DNA of 64,000 nucleotides from Pagrus major (taxonomy: Eukaryota > Chordata > Actinopteri > Spariformes > Sparidae): assembly GCF_040436345.1 (NCBI RefSeq), contig NC_133215.1, positions 21,874,806 to 21,938,805 on the forward strand. Direction: 5' to 3'. The translations under genes and the position numbers were made by a program. Positions 42,261-56,999 of the stretch are shown here, in pieces; the first letter of the stretch is position 1; each line of letters begins with the position of its first letter. The notes beneath the pieces are model-generated. The model was not told the origin of the DNA. It saw only the letters and a list, made by a program, of their open reading frames with translations, and searched no databases.

Positions 42261-44755
42261 CGGGTTGATAAACATCAAGTCATGCGGGACAGTGCTTAGA
42301 GCTGTGATTTTGTCACTTAGACTCACAAACAAAAACTATATATACGATTTAATACATTTTCTTAAATTAATGACAGGATTTTTGGTATTTTTGGAAGTTC
42401 CGACACGTGAACTCACGCTAACTATGGAGCCGTAAAAATCATGTAGACATTTTATGTTGTAATCTGTTTACAGTGACTGAATTGTTCCTGCTGTTTATAT
42501 ATTATGATACAGACAATATTCTCATAGGAGGTCATTTATTTTCACTTTTTGTCTAATGATGGGATGTATTATAAGGAAGAATAACACATTGTTGTGCCAT
42601 GACCATAAAGGATATTAGACTGTCCATCCATTATCAGGCCTATAGCTCCCATATAGCATTGAGCGTTGGGCTGCAGTTTACACTTTGGCCACTTGATGGC
42701 AATAAAGTAAAGACATCTGGCCAGTTGACAGATGGCATTAAATGTCATTCAAACTGTGCTCAGATTTGTTATACAGCACGGATGCTGAGAACATCCCTCA
42801 AGGCCCTTTTTTTTGTGTGTGTTTTTTTTAAAGAAACAGAATAGGGATCTAATCAGAACTGGATTAACAGATGCCCCCTCCCGAATGACTGTCTGTCTGT
42901 TTCTGCTATGGAAGGCCACAGGATCAAATCTCCATTTACAATTCAATTCAGCCCGACTCTAAAAAAATAAGAGGAGATGCATTTGACTTCCCAAAATGTT
43001 ACAGTGATCACACAATACTGTTTATGTATCTCAGAAAATAAAGAAAATGTGTGATTTATGTGGGAGTGAATCTCTACAGTCATTTGAACAACTTAAACAA
43101 AATACAAAATCTCCAGATGTCATTTCTGTAGCTGCCTCCGAATTTGAGATTTCATAACCAGAACATTTACCTTCCATATCAACATCATCATGAGTAGAGC
43201 AGTTACTGCGTCAATGTCCAACTAAAAAAATCCATAACTTGTTTCCATAATGTCTTAAGCCAGACTGATGCGTTGAATGTGCCGGATGTTGCACAGACAT
43301 GGCAAAATGAACTTGGTATAAACATTGAGGAGGATAAATGGGATGTGAACCATACAAGGAAGATATCAGTGTGTAACTGTGCTGGACTGTTACAATTTAA
43401 AATTTGAATATCTCTCCCAGTAAAAGGCATACCATGAATCCCCAGATTTCTGGTTCTGGCTTAAAAAACAAGCATATTTGTGGATATTTTGCAATATATA
43501 GAAAAATGTGGAGTATTTTCCTCTTCAGTACTTGACCCATCTGCTTCACTCTGCAAAGGGACAGTTTGAGTCATCACAGATCAAGTTCATGTTCGCTGGC
43601 AGATGAACCAAAAAGGATTCTTCTTTGCACTTTTACATAGAGCGTACAAAATCACTGTTGCACCATCAGACACACATTCCTTATTGTTTGTTGCTGATAT
43701 CTCTTGTTAGGGTTTAGGGTTATGTACAAATAATCCACTTGCCAAAATGACACACAAACCTGCACAAATATTATTATTTAACATTTCTCTATCAATCAAT
43801 GATTTTTGCATGCTCTTTGGACACCATGTTCTTCTCCTGTTACAGCTTCCTGTTGCTTTATCTCAGCTGGAAAGCAGTTCTCAGAATAGGCTGTCTGCAG
43901 CATCTCGTCTCCTGCAGTCCACTCATCCTGCACCTCTTACACTACTGCATTACTGTAGATGTATGTGTTGTAGCATGGATAGCACTGGTATTGAAGGTAA
44001 ACAAACAGGTTTCCCGATGATAGCTCTTTTATTTAGGAAGTGGTCTGGGCAAAAGATCCAAGGCCTAAATGGCAACAGTTGCAGTGTTTTCCTCCTTAAC
44101 AGCTTGGATTAACAACCTCATCATGAAAATCACTACAGCACATGCACAAGAGCCTTTTTCATTACCTGGTTCATGTCACATCTTGTTTAATATGAGTGAA
44201 GTTCTACGGTTAACACATTTAATTGAGGAGCTCAGGGATAACACAGGTGGATTTTGTATTACTGGTGCTCAGTTTTGTAGGCTCAGAGGCTTCCAACGAT
44301 GAACATAAATTCAACTTCAGTGTGTCATGGATAACAGGACAAAGTCTTTCTTTAGGTGTGTACAAACCTATTATCAATGTCACTCAGATCAACGTGACAG
44401 TCATGGTTATAAGTTATAATAGTTCTAATATTTTTACATTTAGCCCACTTTTTACTTTTGATACTCTAAGTACATTTTGCTGATAATACTGAACAGGCAC
44501 TTGACTGACTGCCAATAAAATATAAAAGAAGGGTAAAATAGGGCTTTTATTTAGGCTATTTACTTATTTATGTATTTATTATAAAAAATAATAATGAAAA
44601 GAGCAATGCCGCCCAGACTACAGTTGGTTGCTATCATTTAATCGATCACAAAACGGAAGACTGACTGAAACTATTAGTACAACATGTCAGTCACATAATT
44701 AATCAGATAAAGCACCGCTGGATGACACCTGCGTGCCCCGCCTTCCCGCAGAATA
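42261..44755. other. Intergenic DNA between ddx39a and evi5l, no gene seen
   Basis: The two genes are head to head but 2.5 kb apart. Open frames here (up to 121 codons at 43747-44112) show no domain and no paired splice sites. Confidence 0.55.
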
Positions 44756-44759
44756 AAGC

Positions 44760-45285
44760 TCCTCAGTGATTGGCTCTTGCTGTTGCCATTCTTGAGGAAT
44801 CCCGCAGACCTCTGCAGGCCATTGGTCCCTGCCGTGCCAATCACGTCACGTTCTGTCACCTGATTGGTGCGCCCCTCCTCGTGCTCGGCAGAAGGCAGAG
44901 GACGCCAGCCATTCTGTGTGATGTACCCGCTATGATTGATGCCGCCGTTCACACCGCGTCCCCGTTGATCCGTCGGCTCCATCTACCCGCTGTCATGGTT
45001 ATTTTAGCGGAAATGTAAAAGCGATATCTTTCTCCTCGAGATTCAGCCCTCACACACGAGCCTCTCCGCGTGCAGAGGCTCGCGGCCAGCTGTGCGACGC
45101 GGCGGCGCTGCCTCCCGGTAGGACGGCGGCAGGAGGATGGCTCTGCGCTGGACGGTCTCTCTGTGATTGTCCTCGGTGGTCCATTAAGATTTTAATTAGC
45201 TGATAACACGGTGGTTGACATTAACGACCGACTGGCGTGGCGGCGACGATACACGCACCGCTCTGAGTATGGAAACAGAGTCCAG
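44760..45285 (+). promoter_or_regulatory. evi5l: CCAAT-rich CpG promoter and leader exon of evi5l
   Basis: Four CCAAT boxes fall within 100 bases: ATTGG at 44769-44773, 44821-44825 and 44863-44867, and CCAAT at 44837-44841. An ACGTCA half-CRE lies at 44843-44848. The following 400 bases are rich in CpG with no TATA box. A good donor (CCAG|GTAAGC) after 45285 ends a leader exon, which would splice to 57430. The link to evi5l is inferred from strand, spacing and the lack of another gene. Two short upstream ORFs lie in the leader (see findings). Confidence 0.65.
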
Positions 45286-46179
45286 GTAAGCAGTTCAGAG
45301 GGTTTCTCTCTTTATTGAAGGTGTTTGTTTTTAAACTGAATATCTGTGTTGTCGCGTGGAGACGGGCCCTAGCTTATTAGTTTGTGAATTTAACGTGAAA
45401 ACTAACATAGCAGCAGAGGCCCGCACAGCTAAACGCGCCCGGTGATGGCTATTCATGAAGCGGCGTCAACAACAGCAGCGGCTCGGTCCGTCTGCTCCGG
45501 TTATCTCTGTGTAAAATTCCACTGTACAGCGTGCCAGCGGAGACACGGCCCGTTCATTAGCCCGTCAGCCGATTTTATTGCTAAAGCACATAGCATGTTG
45601 CTCTGTGTTCAGTCAGTGCTGTCTGTCCTCGTTGTTTTTTTTAATGTCGTTATACAATCGTCGTTGTTGCGGGGACGCCGGGACATTTGGTGCCGCAAAG
45701 AGAGGATGATGTGTCATTTTGGCCACAGATGTTGATCCAGCCGAGCCATGAGTCGACTGCAGAGCATGTAGGCCTGTTGTTTAGGCATCCTCAAGCAGCA
45801 GCAGCAGCGGTAAAGGCCAGGCCGGGATAATAATGAGCTGTCATGTCCAAACAATCCTTTTAATGGGATTACAGGATCGTCGAGGGTGAAACTGCACCGC
45901 AGTGGATTGTAGGAGTCGCTGTCATCTTCTTCTGGATGTGGCTACATGTTGGATCCACCTGTGTGTCTCTATCCAGATGTTTGTTGAGCTCCTACCTGCC
46001 CATTCAGTGGTTCAGTTTGCCATAACATGTCATTTCAATCAAAGGGTTTTCACTGTCTGGACTGGTGAGCCCACCGTCTATACTCTATCCATCTAATCAG
46101 ACAGTGATTTGGAGGTGAACCCCTTTTAAATAAGACAGAAAATCAGCACTCATGTAAACGCTGAGAAGCAGGACTAGAG

Positions 46180-46514
46180 TTAAAGGGACACTATGTAGTT
46201 TTGGAGAAGAGATTCAAACAAAAAAATTCAAGATTTTTAATATTTGCAATATTATGGGGTAATAATACAAAGTCTGAGATATTTATTTTTCCATAAGTGA
46301 AAAAACAAATAAAGGAAAATAAAGTCATTAGAACTCTGTTTGAAGCTACTAAGGTGGCAGGGTCCGCCACATATAAACAAAGTAAGACAGTATTAGTGTT
46401 GTCCTTTTAAGGTCAGCTAAAACGGAAACAGTTTAATTAGTTTGTTTAGGCATAAAAACAAAAACAAAAACGTAATTACATTTTCTTCCCCAAAACTTCA
46501 GAGTGCACCTTTAA
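46180..46514. mobile_element. MITE-like element with TTAAAGG termini
   Basis: The left end (46180-46204) and the reverse complement of the right end (46490-46514) match at 21 of 25 positions, both starting TTAAAGG and ending GTTTTGG. 335 bp, non-coding, inside evi5l intron 1. Confidence 0.75.
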
Positions 46515-49337
46515 ATGACTTTGTGTTTTAAAACTAGGCCAGGCACATCTCATTTTTACCTCGCTCTTGGAATAAACATCCAGGAACTGACATTGTTTTG
46601 GAGGTATGATGTTGAAGCATGAAGGATAATGCTGACTAGTCACAAAATGGAAGAGCTCCCTCAGGCGCTTATCTTTCTTTTTTTAGGAGGGCGAAACTAT
46701 TCAAGGAATTAATTATCTCACTCTGTTGATTGTAATTACGTCTTGAATGCTCCACGACTAAGGACACGCAGCACTGAGTAAGAGGCTCATAATATCGTCA
46801 TATGAGATACAATGAGGTCACTATCAGGCTTATCTGTGAATCCTCTCACCATGCAAAAGGCATCTCACATGTTTCCCCGTCAAGGAAACAGGTATCTGAT
46901 TCTCACATCCTGGCGACCTTGTTTTTAAGTGCGGCAGCCTCGAAACTTCTTCTTTATCTGATCCCACGATCACATGCGCACACAAAAACACACACAAAAG
47001 CTTGCATACAACATCTGTGACACGCAAGCACACCTCAGCTTATCCCGGCTAACCCTTTCCTCTGCACTCACTCGCTGCTGCTGCTGCTGCTGCCACATTA
47101 TTCATCCGTGTGAGAGAGTGGTAAGCTAATAGGCTCTGGACAGCGTCGTCAGGATAAACAGTTTCTGAGTTGTGCCCGCACTCGTTTGTGAATGTGTGCT
47201 TGCATGTGTGTGTTGCCTAAAGCAAGAACAGGAGGAGGGATGTCATCTCGCAGCCTTCTCCCTGTGCTGTGCAGTTTGCCTGTCTGCTGCTGTCCAGGTT
47301 TATTATTGTCTGCCGATGTTTGGTTGTAGAGCAGCGACAAACAGGAGCCACATGTTCAGGTCATATCAGAGGAAGGACGCATTGATTTCTCTGTCATGAC
47401 GTCAAAACAAGATTAGCTTGTGATAAATTCTGGAAGGGGGTAATCCTAAGTCTTCTTTTTCTTAAGCTTGCAGTGGCATCTAACATCCACTGGATAGTGG
47501 CTTAACAAAGCAAGAAATTAGGGATGCATGATATGGAATTTTTCCGCTGACACCGATAACGAATAGTTACCTGTTTTTCATGGCCACTACCGGTGAGATA
47601 ACTGATAATTTCAGAATTTTGTATTTTAAAAAGGAGGTTATAACCCCTCTACACAGTGTTGCTACCCTGAAAGCAACTTGGCTTTGTGTTATCTTTTGAT
47701 ATATATATTGGCTAAAATTTTACCAATACTGATATATAGCCGATGACATTTGACATTTGACATTTCCTAATATTTTTACAATAATGCATCTGCTTCATAT
47801 ATATCATGCATCTCTACAGTTAAACTTCAGATGAATGATTAAGGAGGAGTGTTGTGACATTTTGATGAACTTGTATTTGTGACTGCAGTAGCCAATCATC
47901 ATCAGATGGAGAGCAGTTTACATTACATATGTTTGAACTTGATTGCACAATGTGATGACTATAGAATAATGACACCATAGGTATTTAGATTGGTTCCCCA
48001 TTAACCTTGCTGACACTAAGCTTTTTTGTCTGCCACCAGGCACAAAATGTCCTGGAAAAATGAAAGCTGACTGGTAATCCATTCAGGCTGTCAGCCTGGC
48101 ACCATTTCTATGTACTTTCATGTCTCCATTGTAGACTAAATGAATGAATAAACTTAAGTTTGGTCCCGTGTTGTCTGTATTTGCTGCTCTGGGGAAAACA
48201 GAAAGCAATCTGGTTGCCTTTGGGACAGTGGCGCCAACAATAACAAAACTTGGAAACAGCACAGTTAGAAAAGTTGCCTTTTTCCACTTTAACTTCTATT
48301 TGTTTGCAACTCTGTTTTCCAGATTCGAGGCAATGTTGCTTGAATAAATCAACGACTGTTGCACAAAAGGAAAGATTCAGTCTCACATTGTTTCTCTGCA
48401 GGTGTAATTTGTCTCTGAGAAGCCCTCAGATGCTCTTTCTGTTTCAGTGAAAGTTTTCCTCACAATGCAGATCTGAGCTTTATTAATCCCGAGCGGTGGC
48501 TTGTTGTGACAAGGGTGCCATTTATGAATGATGTAGGTTCCTTAGTCGAAGGACAAAACTGAGAAATATAAAACTAAAACAAATGATTTTCAGTAATCTT
48601 TGTTCTGCTGATTATTTTCTCAATTAAGTGATCAATTGTTTGGTTCATAAAATGTCCCATAGCTGAAGGTGACGTCTTCAGATGTCTTGTTTTGTGCAAC
48701 CAGCAGACGAAAACCCAAAGATATTCAGTTTACTGTCACTGGAGACTAAAAAAACCCAGCAAAAATACAAACAAATTTGAGAAGCTGGAACCAGTCATCA
48801 AAATTGTTGCTGATTACTTTTGCTAAATAGCAGCACCATCCACAAGTCAGTCAGGTTTTTAAAGCCTTCAGTAACATCTGTCCTGGCTCATGCTAGTCTA
48901 GCTGGCTGCAGGCTGACAGTTGTGGTGCTGGCCTGGCCTGTGTGCACGTTGCTGCACTTCATCTCATTTGCTGACACATGGAAACAGGGAGCAGCTTGAT
49001 GACCTGGCTGCCGCGGTTCAGGCTCACTACAACTGCAGCTCTCCTCTCGCTTTACTCTATTGTTCTTGTAGGCTGCAGATTTGTAACTGGATCTGTGTCG
49101 GCCTGCAGATTTTTACACTGACTGAATTGTGATCTCATTTTCAGACTGCTGCACGTTGGGTTTGTACCAGCATGCAAATGATCTTCAAACAATGAGGCAG
49201 GAATATGCACAGGGCCATTATAAACACTGTAGAGGAACTTTTTGAAATCAGTTAAGCTCTACTCTAAATATTGCCCTCTTTTCTATTCATTCATCTGTTT
49301 GAATAGTAATTTGATCTGTCTATTTACCCAACGTTAG

Positions 49338-49500
49338 GCAGGGGTGGAATAAATACTCTGATCCACACCTCAAGTAAGAGCACCAGTCTGACAACGTCAC
49401 AATATTTCAATACAAATAAAAGTTCTGCATTCAAAATACAAGTATTACCAGCAAAATGTTCTTAAGAATCAAAAGTAAAAGTACTCAGTCTTTAGAGATC
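49338..49500. repeat. Dispersed repeat with 'aagtaaaagtactc' motifs, copy 1
   Basis: Contains 'ggggtggaataaatactc', 'tacaaataaaagttctgc' and 'aaaagtaaaagtactcag', a signature I know from a very common teleost repeat with TIRs. Pieces of the same family are at 51570-51875 and 60285-60415. Confidence 0.6.
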
Positions 49501-51569
49501 TGTAGGGCTGTAATTGAATTAACATTCAGATGTATGTATCGCACATCAGTGATTTTGGAGAAACATAGTTAATTGTTGAGTCTCGTTCCCAGGTTGTTGC
49601 TGCTGGTTTGGACTGAGCCACCAGACTGAAGTGTTGGTATTTGGGAATGACACTCAACAATCAACTTTCTCCAGAATCGTTCACCTTAAGTGGGGCAGCA
49701 AAACAAAAAAAAATCTATTACAATGAATGAATTAAGTTGTTCAAAAAAAGAGATCATAATATGTATTAGAGCCCGACTGATACTGGATATTTGGGGCCGA
49801 TACCAATATTGGGGAGTAAAAAAACTCTGATATTGATATATCGGCTGGTATTCTTATATACATAGAATATACACATAAACACACATGTTTTGCAATGATC
49901 AGATAAATGCGGTGGTTAGTGAAAAGGCATCATATTTCTCTAAAATGTAGTGGAGTACAATTATGACATGGCATAAAATGGATATACTCAATATACTCCT
50001 TAACTGAGTATTACTAAACAGCAAAGACAAATATTTCACAAGCATCACTTAACCAGTGTATGGCTTTAATTAACACTATTTCTGAAGTAGTCAGATAACA
50101 AGAAGCTACTTCTCTGTACAAAGCATTTCATCAGCCAAGTTGAGGTATTGTTATTGTTTAAGATTAACATGAGGAGATGATTTACCTCAGGGTGAATCTG
50201 TGGGAGTATGATTAACAACACAGACGTGTTCTTGAGTGAGACACTGAGGCATTTTGAAACCTGTGTGTCGTCACACCGTGGCTGTTGATGATGCTTCCTT
50301 TGCACAATCAATCTGCAACATGTCAGCGAATGGGCCACGATGTGCCTGTGCTTTGGAGTAAACAGTGTGGACGTTAAAAAGGTTTTTGCAGCTCAAATTA
50401 GGTGGTACAGAAATTTCTTTAGATTTGGTTGATTTACAAAGGAGGTTTGCTTTCTTGCTAGCAGATGCCAGAATGAACAAGGGCCATAAATTGTGTTTTA
50501 CATCTTTAGATTTCGGTTTCAAAGTCAACCTGATCCTCCCACAGAGCAGTCTTTGTGAACACCTGCTCGGATCATCTAACTAAAGGCACAGTTTGATTCA
50601 TTTCCTCATCTCCCCAGGAGGCTTTAGGTCATTATGAAATAGAAGAAAACAAGCTTGCAAAAATGAATTACATTTTTCAGATGTTTGTGGATTTGTAGTG
50701 TTTGACTGTTTCATTCTCTCACAGCCGTTTCTAAGGCAAACAACAGATGTTTGTAATCAGACCAGGTGATTAAACAGCAGCTCAGCTACTGATCAGCGTT
50801 CGTGACGGAGCTGCTGGTAAAGTATGAAAAAAAGATAATATAATGAATGCAGCGGGAGAACTAGTGTCAGTCATTGCTTCAGCATCACATTAAGCAGTAG
50901 CTATGTGCCTGCAGTAGCACCCAGTTGGTAGCAGTTATCCTCGCCTGTGTAATCCAGTTTTGAGATTAGTGAGTGATTAGTGGATGTTGCAGTCAGTTTT
51001 ATCATGCATTTTTTTTTCAAGATTTTAAATAATCTGAGCAGTATTAGGACTAATGCACTGACCAGTCAGTGGTGGAAAAGAGCAGAAGAGCCGCCTGTAC
51101 TTGAAGGTAATTGATGGGTTGTGGGGATGGCTATTTCAGGACAATTTCCTCTCACAGTGGCACTCAGGGGAACCGAATCGTCTGGAGAGGGATACTAACT
51201 AAATTTAGAGCAGGAAAGCATTAGTCATGAAAGTGAACGTAGTTGGTAGATTTAGGGGACCAAGTCTTGAAAACATTTGTTGTCGGTGTCGCTTCGATTG
51301 CCCCAAATATGTCTCCTCATTCATTCAGGCTTAATGTCACACTTATTGGACAAATCCCCCCAAAAACATTTGCTGCATTGCACAGCACGAACATAAGAGA
51401 GTTACCAATTACATCTCTGTGATCTATACAGGGCAGTTGGTACATGAAGGCTGTTTGGTCGTTACTGTAATGATGGGGCTGGAGGGCTGATGTTCTCAGA
51501 GTTAATAGGTAACCATTCATTCCCAGCACACAGAGATATGAACATGAATCTCTGTGTCAGATTCACTGT

Positions 51570-51875
51570 ACAGTAAACTACTCAGATCATTAACTTAGGT
51601 AAAAGTACCAGTACCAGTGTAATGGAATATAAAAATATTCCATTACAAGTTAAAGTCCTTCATTCAAATGTTTACTTGATGCTTGCTGCTGCATGTGTGA
51701 CAAAAGTTGTATAAAGCTTTTGAGGCTAAAGATTAAGCTGTGTAATCTGATAAATCTTCTTCAATCATCTTGTTCTGTTATTACAGAATTGTCATAAAAA
51801 AGTACAATATTTGAAATGAAAATACTCAAGTGAAGCACAACCTCAAGTATCCTTCCACCACTGTCAGGCAGATGC
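51570..51875. repeat. Dispersed repeat with 'aaaagtacc' motifs, copy 2
   Basis: It starts with 'ggtaaaagtaccagtaccag', contains 'attccattacaagttaaagt', and ends 'aatactcaagtgaagcacaa' plus 'ccttccaccactg'. It appears to be an internally deleted copy of the family at 49338. Confidence 0.65.
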
Positions 51876-53246
51876 TGTTAGGTCATTTAAAAGCCTGCTT
51901 TCATCATACACTAATTGATTGGTATGTGTTTTGCACCCCTGTGCACTATATAGAGAGTGTGTTTATCTTGTCAATATGTGCAGTCAAACTAATCCCATGC
52001 ACTGGCTTTAGCTAATCGAGCTGCTTTCACAAACACGAAAAACATCCCTATTTATTAATGGGACACTTGGAGCAACAACATGCACAACGGCAGTCACAAG
52101 GACAGTGAGTCCAGTAGATCAGAAGCGTGGAAATGAACAGTCCACGTGTCAGCAACCAAACATGAGATCATGAGTTGGAACAACAGCGAGGTTAGCTGCT
52201 ACGGATTAAGGAAAGGGTCGCCTAATGTCAGGGATGGAAGGACCCGAGGGTGAGACGCACACGCTAATAGTAGGAGGGAGGGGGTGACACATCTGCGAAG
52301 CTGGGATTTCTTTGAAAAAGGAGCTGATTTCTCTGTTTTTCCTTCATAAAATGCTGTTCAGGTTTTTTTCCATTTTTGTGTGTCTATGATTTTTCAGCCT
52401 CTGGGGAAATAATTTACACCTCAGAACGCATGTAATATCACCGCTTACGTCACAAGCAGGAAAATATGAATGGATATGTTGTTGGTGGGTGTTGTGAAAA
52501 GATCAAAGGGAGGGTATCTGCTTTATTTTTTTTTTTTTAAACCCTCCCTTATTTTATTTGCCCCAGGCTAGCTCAAAGTCACTGAGCCCAGATGGAGACC
52601 GTGAAAAGCTTCTTTACAACCCAGATGAAAAGTATTTTGTAAATCAGACACATCCTGCACTGATACAACATTATAAACATGGAGGGGCAAAGGGGATGTG
52701 TGTGTGTGTCTGTGTGTCTGTGTGTCTCTGTGTGTGGTGTGTGAAGGGGGGTCAGAAGAGGAAACAATAGCTCTGTCTGTTTCTGTAGACAGCGAGATCC
52801 ACGTGTACACATTACACAATAACGTAGTTGTGCATGATATTAGTCAGGAGGAGACTAAACATAAACAAAAAACACACCAAAAACTTGCACATATGTGGGG
52901 TTAGGTTCCCATATCTATCACATTAACTAACACACACATACTGAGGTGGAATGTAAACATAGACACACCAAGCATGGTGACATGTCAGTGCACATGCTAA
53001 ATAGTAACCTTTCATGCAGCACACACACACTGACACACTAAACATGCTTGGAAACACAATTTTAAATGGATTACAATGAAAGCAACTCCAAGCTGCCTTT
53101 ATCTTTGTCCTCTGCAGTTTCTCCCAAGTACACAATGACATTAGAGGGAGCCTGCTGTCATATACAGAGCAACAGCCAAGCTCAGAAAATCTGGTGTGTT
53201 TTGCTTTGTCAGAGACCTTCAAAATGTCCTTCCATTAACCAGTGTA

Positions 53247-53253
53247 TGTGTGC

Positions 53254-53288
<35 letters not shown>

Positions 53289-53289
53289 G
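53247..53289. repeat. Compound (GT)n(GA)n microsatellite
   Basis: A GT run passes directly into a GA run. Confidence 0.9.
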
Positions 53290-55286
53290 AAGGATAGGAA
53301 AAACACTTGCTTTAGTACCACTCTGCTGCATGACTCACACCTTTTACAGTGTGGCCTGACCACAGTGACAGAGCTGAATTGCCCTCTGTAGTGCTGAAGT
53401 ATCTCTGAAGCATCTCTTCTTTGGTACTGTCGTCACTATCAGGCTGATACTTATGATGTTTAAGATGTTTTCACGCTGCTTGTGGGTTTCTTTTTAAATG
53501 CAATTCCTCCAGCAGACGTTGGTTTAATCCTCGGACATCCTTATTCACAAGTCCAGATTTCTGTTTCAACAGAATCTTAATTGTTTTGTGGTGGAAAAAA
53601 TGTGGTTCTTCAGATGTAAGAAGCTGTTGGTGAGAATTCCAGTAGTGGTCAGTTGTCTGTGCAGGTAGCTAGCTGAAGAGCTTTGGGAACATTTTGCCAT
53701 AAATCCAAACGCTCAGGCTGGTTTTATTCTCCCAGCCCGAGTAGTATCACCTCCAACAAGCTTTATCGTGTTCAGTTTGAGGGAGGCTATTATGTTATTG
53801 ATTTTAAAGTTAAGGGTTAACAGGCCAAAATGAAAACAAAAAAATATGAATGTGAGATTTTATTTCTTCACCAACATGAGGGACATGAGTAGTCTCTCAG
53901 TTCCTCGCAGAAAATCAAATTTTTGAATTATTGTCATACTGTACCACAAACTGATCTAATGCTAACGACTGTGCCGCACACACAGGGGTGAGGATGTGTT
54001 AAAAACTGCGGACAATCTGCAGCGTTGTCGTCTGAATTCTGTGTGCGCAGACTCCGCGTGGGCCTGATGATTATCAAAATTTATAAAAGTTCCTTTAGCT
54101 CGACTGTTGTTTGCTGAAATATTCTGAGAATAAGGCGAAATTGGAAACTGTCACAAGCAGAATTCACAAGAATTATTGCAAATTATTACCACAAATTCCC
54201 GGGTGTGCTGTGATTCTGTATCAGTGACAATTCAATTTTCCCGAATTAAAGAAGATGGCTGTGTCAGCTGGGTAAATACTTTACTCTATGAGCCTAAATC
54301 CCAATGTGGATCTGCAGCAGAGAGTCCCGTCAACAATAATTTAAAATCTGGAGATCGGACCAAATGAAAATCAGGAGGAGGATGTGTACGCTGAAATCCA
54401 AACTCTGATCTTAGCATAAGAGAGCTGAACTCACAACGTCGTTTCTCTCTTGTGCCTTTGATTTAGAGTATCACAGACTGGACAGGAGGGTGAACACAAG
54501 CCTGCTGTATTCAGCTCCACAGTCGACTTACTGAAGGGTTTGTGGGTAATTAGATCAAGGTGAAAAGTGTCTGGCACAGTTATAAAATTTGTAAATAAAA
54601 ACAGAGCTCACTGCTCGGATCGAGGTGAATTTTTGTGACTGAGAAGGCAGATGCTTGGGAGCCTGAGGCTCAGCCATCTGTCCGATGATTTTAATCTTAA
54701 AAGAAAAGGCAGGCTGACACTGTCAGTTCTGAGATCGTTGCAGTAAATTCATGCACAAAAAGTTGGTTTAGCTGTACCAGATTTAACATGAGTAAATATA
54801 AAGTATCTGGGAAAATCTGTTCTATGAGACTTGTCCTTTGACCGAGCCCTTTTACACATGTGATTTGGTCTCATTGGCTTGTTAATGGCTCTTTTGATCG
54901 GGCTGGTTTCTGTGCATGAATGTGGTCCTTGTCTCTTCCCCATGTAGTGTTGTCCCTGTTCAGATTGTTATTATGCTCCTCTCCTCTCCGCTCTCCTCTC
55001 CTGCAGGCTATTTTTCTGCTCTCCTTGTTTTGTGGCACATGTCTGCATCATATGCTTCAAAAACTGTACGTTGCTCTCGACCTTCATGACTGATTACACG
55101 GCTAAAATCAATTCTGTATTGCATTGTTGTTGAGTTTTCAGTTGTATGATGGTAATTGTCGATTAATTTACTGTACTGTTGTTGTGTATGTGACTTTGAC
55201 TACACCACTGTGGTAATGTATTTTCTGTCTAGGATTTCTCTCATCTGGCCCTATATTTATTTTATTAATAGCTGGTTGTCAGCTAC

Positions 55287-55396
<110 letters not shown>

Positions 55397-56299
55397 GATG
55401 AATATAATAAAGGAAAACAAATCACAGCATCTCAATGAGCTGTCGAACATTAGCAAGTTAAATGTTGCACTAAAGAGTCAAGTATGCTCATAACTAATTA
55501 AACTTGAACGACACAAATACACATATTTGTTTTTTTGATCATTTATAAAACCCCCAATCAAACTCACAGCGCCTTCAGCCGAAACAAAACAGTTTTCCAC
55601 AGTTTTTTCTTGGTGTGAAGTCACGCCTAGGTTTAAATCAGAAGGGAAGCAATTAAAAGCTCCCCGAACTCTTCTGTTTCTGCCAGAAGCCTCAGCTTGT
55701 TATTAGCTCTTTCTTATTGCTCTGAACTCACTCAATTATTAATCTGATTTATCAGTGATCTGATTGATTTATTACGACTTAATGCACATTAATCGCCCAG
55801 GAGCCGTGACCATAGCTCAATTCTTCTGAAAGCCATATGGTCTGATATTAATCGGAAAATCATTGTAGGTCATTATGTGTGAAAAGCTAATGACAGGTTC
55901 GTTCTTTCGTGTCAAGGTTCATCATTTATTTATAACTACAAAATTCTGTCTTGTGTAAAGAAAAACAGCTCTCTGATAGCAGAGTTTGTCTGTAGTGATG
56001 GGCTGTGATGTTCTCAGCCAGAATGATGTCATTACAGTGACTAAGAGTCACTCCCTCAGAGAAGTTTTTTGAACGAGGGTGTGGAGGGGCCATATTGGCA
56101 TCTTCATGTGGACTGAATCACTGACATAACATGCTCCTCCTAATTTTCAAGTGCACAGACTAAACATGCAAAGGAATGGGTGTTTGCACATTGGTAGGAC
56201 TGTGATTTGTTCATTGTTTGACTAAATTATGTTTATGCATTGGAGTTGGGCACTAAAATCTTTATAGGGTAATCTTGATATCAGTATGTTCTATTGAAT

Positions 56300-56640
56300 T
56301 GAGTTCATCCCACTGAATTAAAGATATATAATGTAACATTTCTGCATTGAAATGAAAAAAAAAAAGAAAAACGACCAGAGTTCTGTTAGACATTTGTTGA
56401 GTTGTGTACTTACATTGTCCCAGATGTTTCAATGAATGTTCAAACCCAGATAAATCTGTAATTTTAGGTAACAACCAGGAGAGAACCAGAGAGTGAGGAG
56501 GAAACTTTAAAACCTTACCTTGTACATGAACATTTCTGCCTGAGTCACGTAGATAGATTTTCATCAGCAATGTTGGTTGTTGAGGACAACTCCCATGATC
56601 CCACACTGCTCAGGTTTTTTGTTCGGTTGTTATTGAGAGA
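56300..56640. repeat. Probable dispersed repeat
   Basis: The stretch from 'gatatataatgtaacatttctgcattgaaatg' to 'gatcccacactgctcag' resembles a repeat I recall from other teleosts. A 114-codon minus-strand frame over it (56262-56606) is probably a by-product. Confidence 0.35.
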
Positions 56641-56999
56641 CCCCGAGCAGAAGCAGTTACTGTGCAGTTGAATTTTTCCACCATTACAAACTGGTATCAT
56701 TTTCAATAATAAATGTTAAAGGTCAAGTATTTTGGATCTCCAGCAGATACAGATTTCAGCTCAAATTAGCTTCATAGCCCTTAAAAAAGCCCCTTTATTG
56801 CTGAAATGATCAGTCAAAACAATTAGTCAACAACAATCGATAATAATAATCGATACAGTATTGAAGTCATTGATCAAGCAATAATGAGCTTCTCAAATGT
56901 GGGGATTCTGTGCTTTTCTCTCTGTTGATATTGTAAATTTAATATGTTTGGGTGTAGGCCACTGGTCAGAGAAAACACGAGACTTGAATGTATCACCTA

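Noticed and set aside
42109..45285. Shared bidirectional promoter for ddx39a and evi5l
   Set aside because: The two transcription starts are about 2.5-3 kb apart, each with its own promoter motifs.
56262..56606. 114-codon minus-strand open frame
   Set aside because: Overlaps what looks like a dispersed repeat in an evi5l intron; no known domain.
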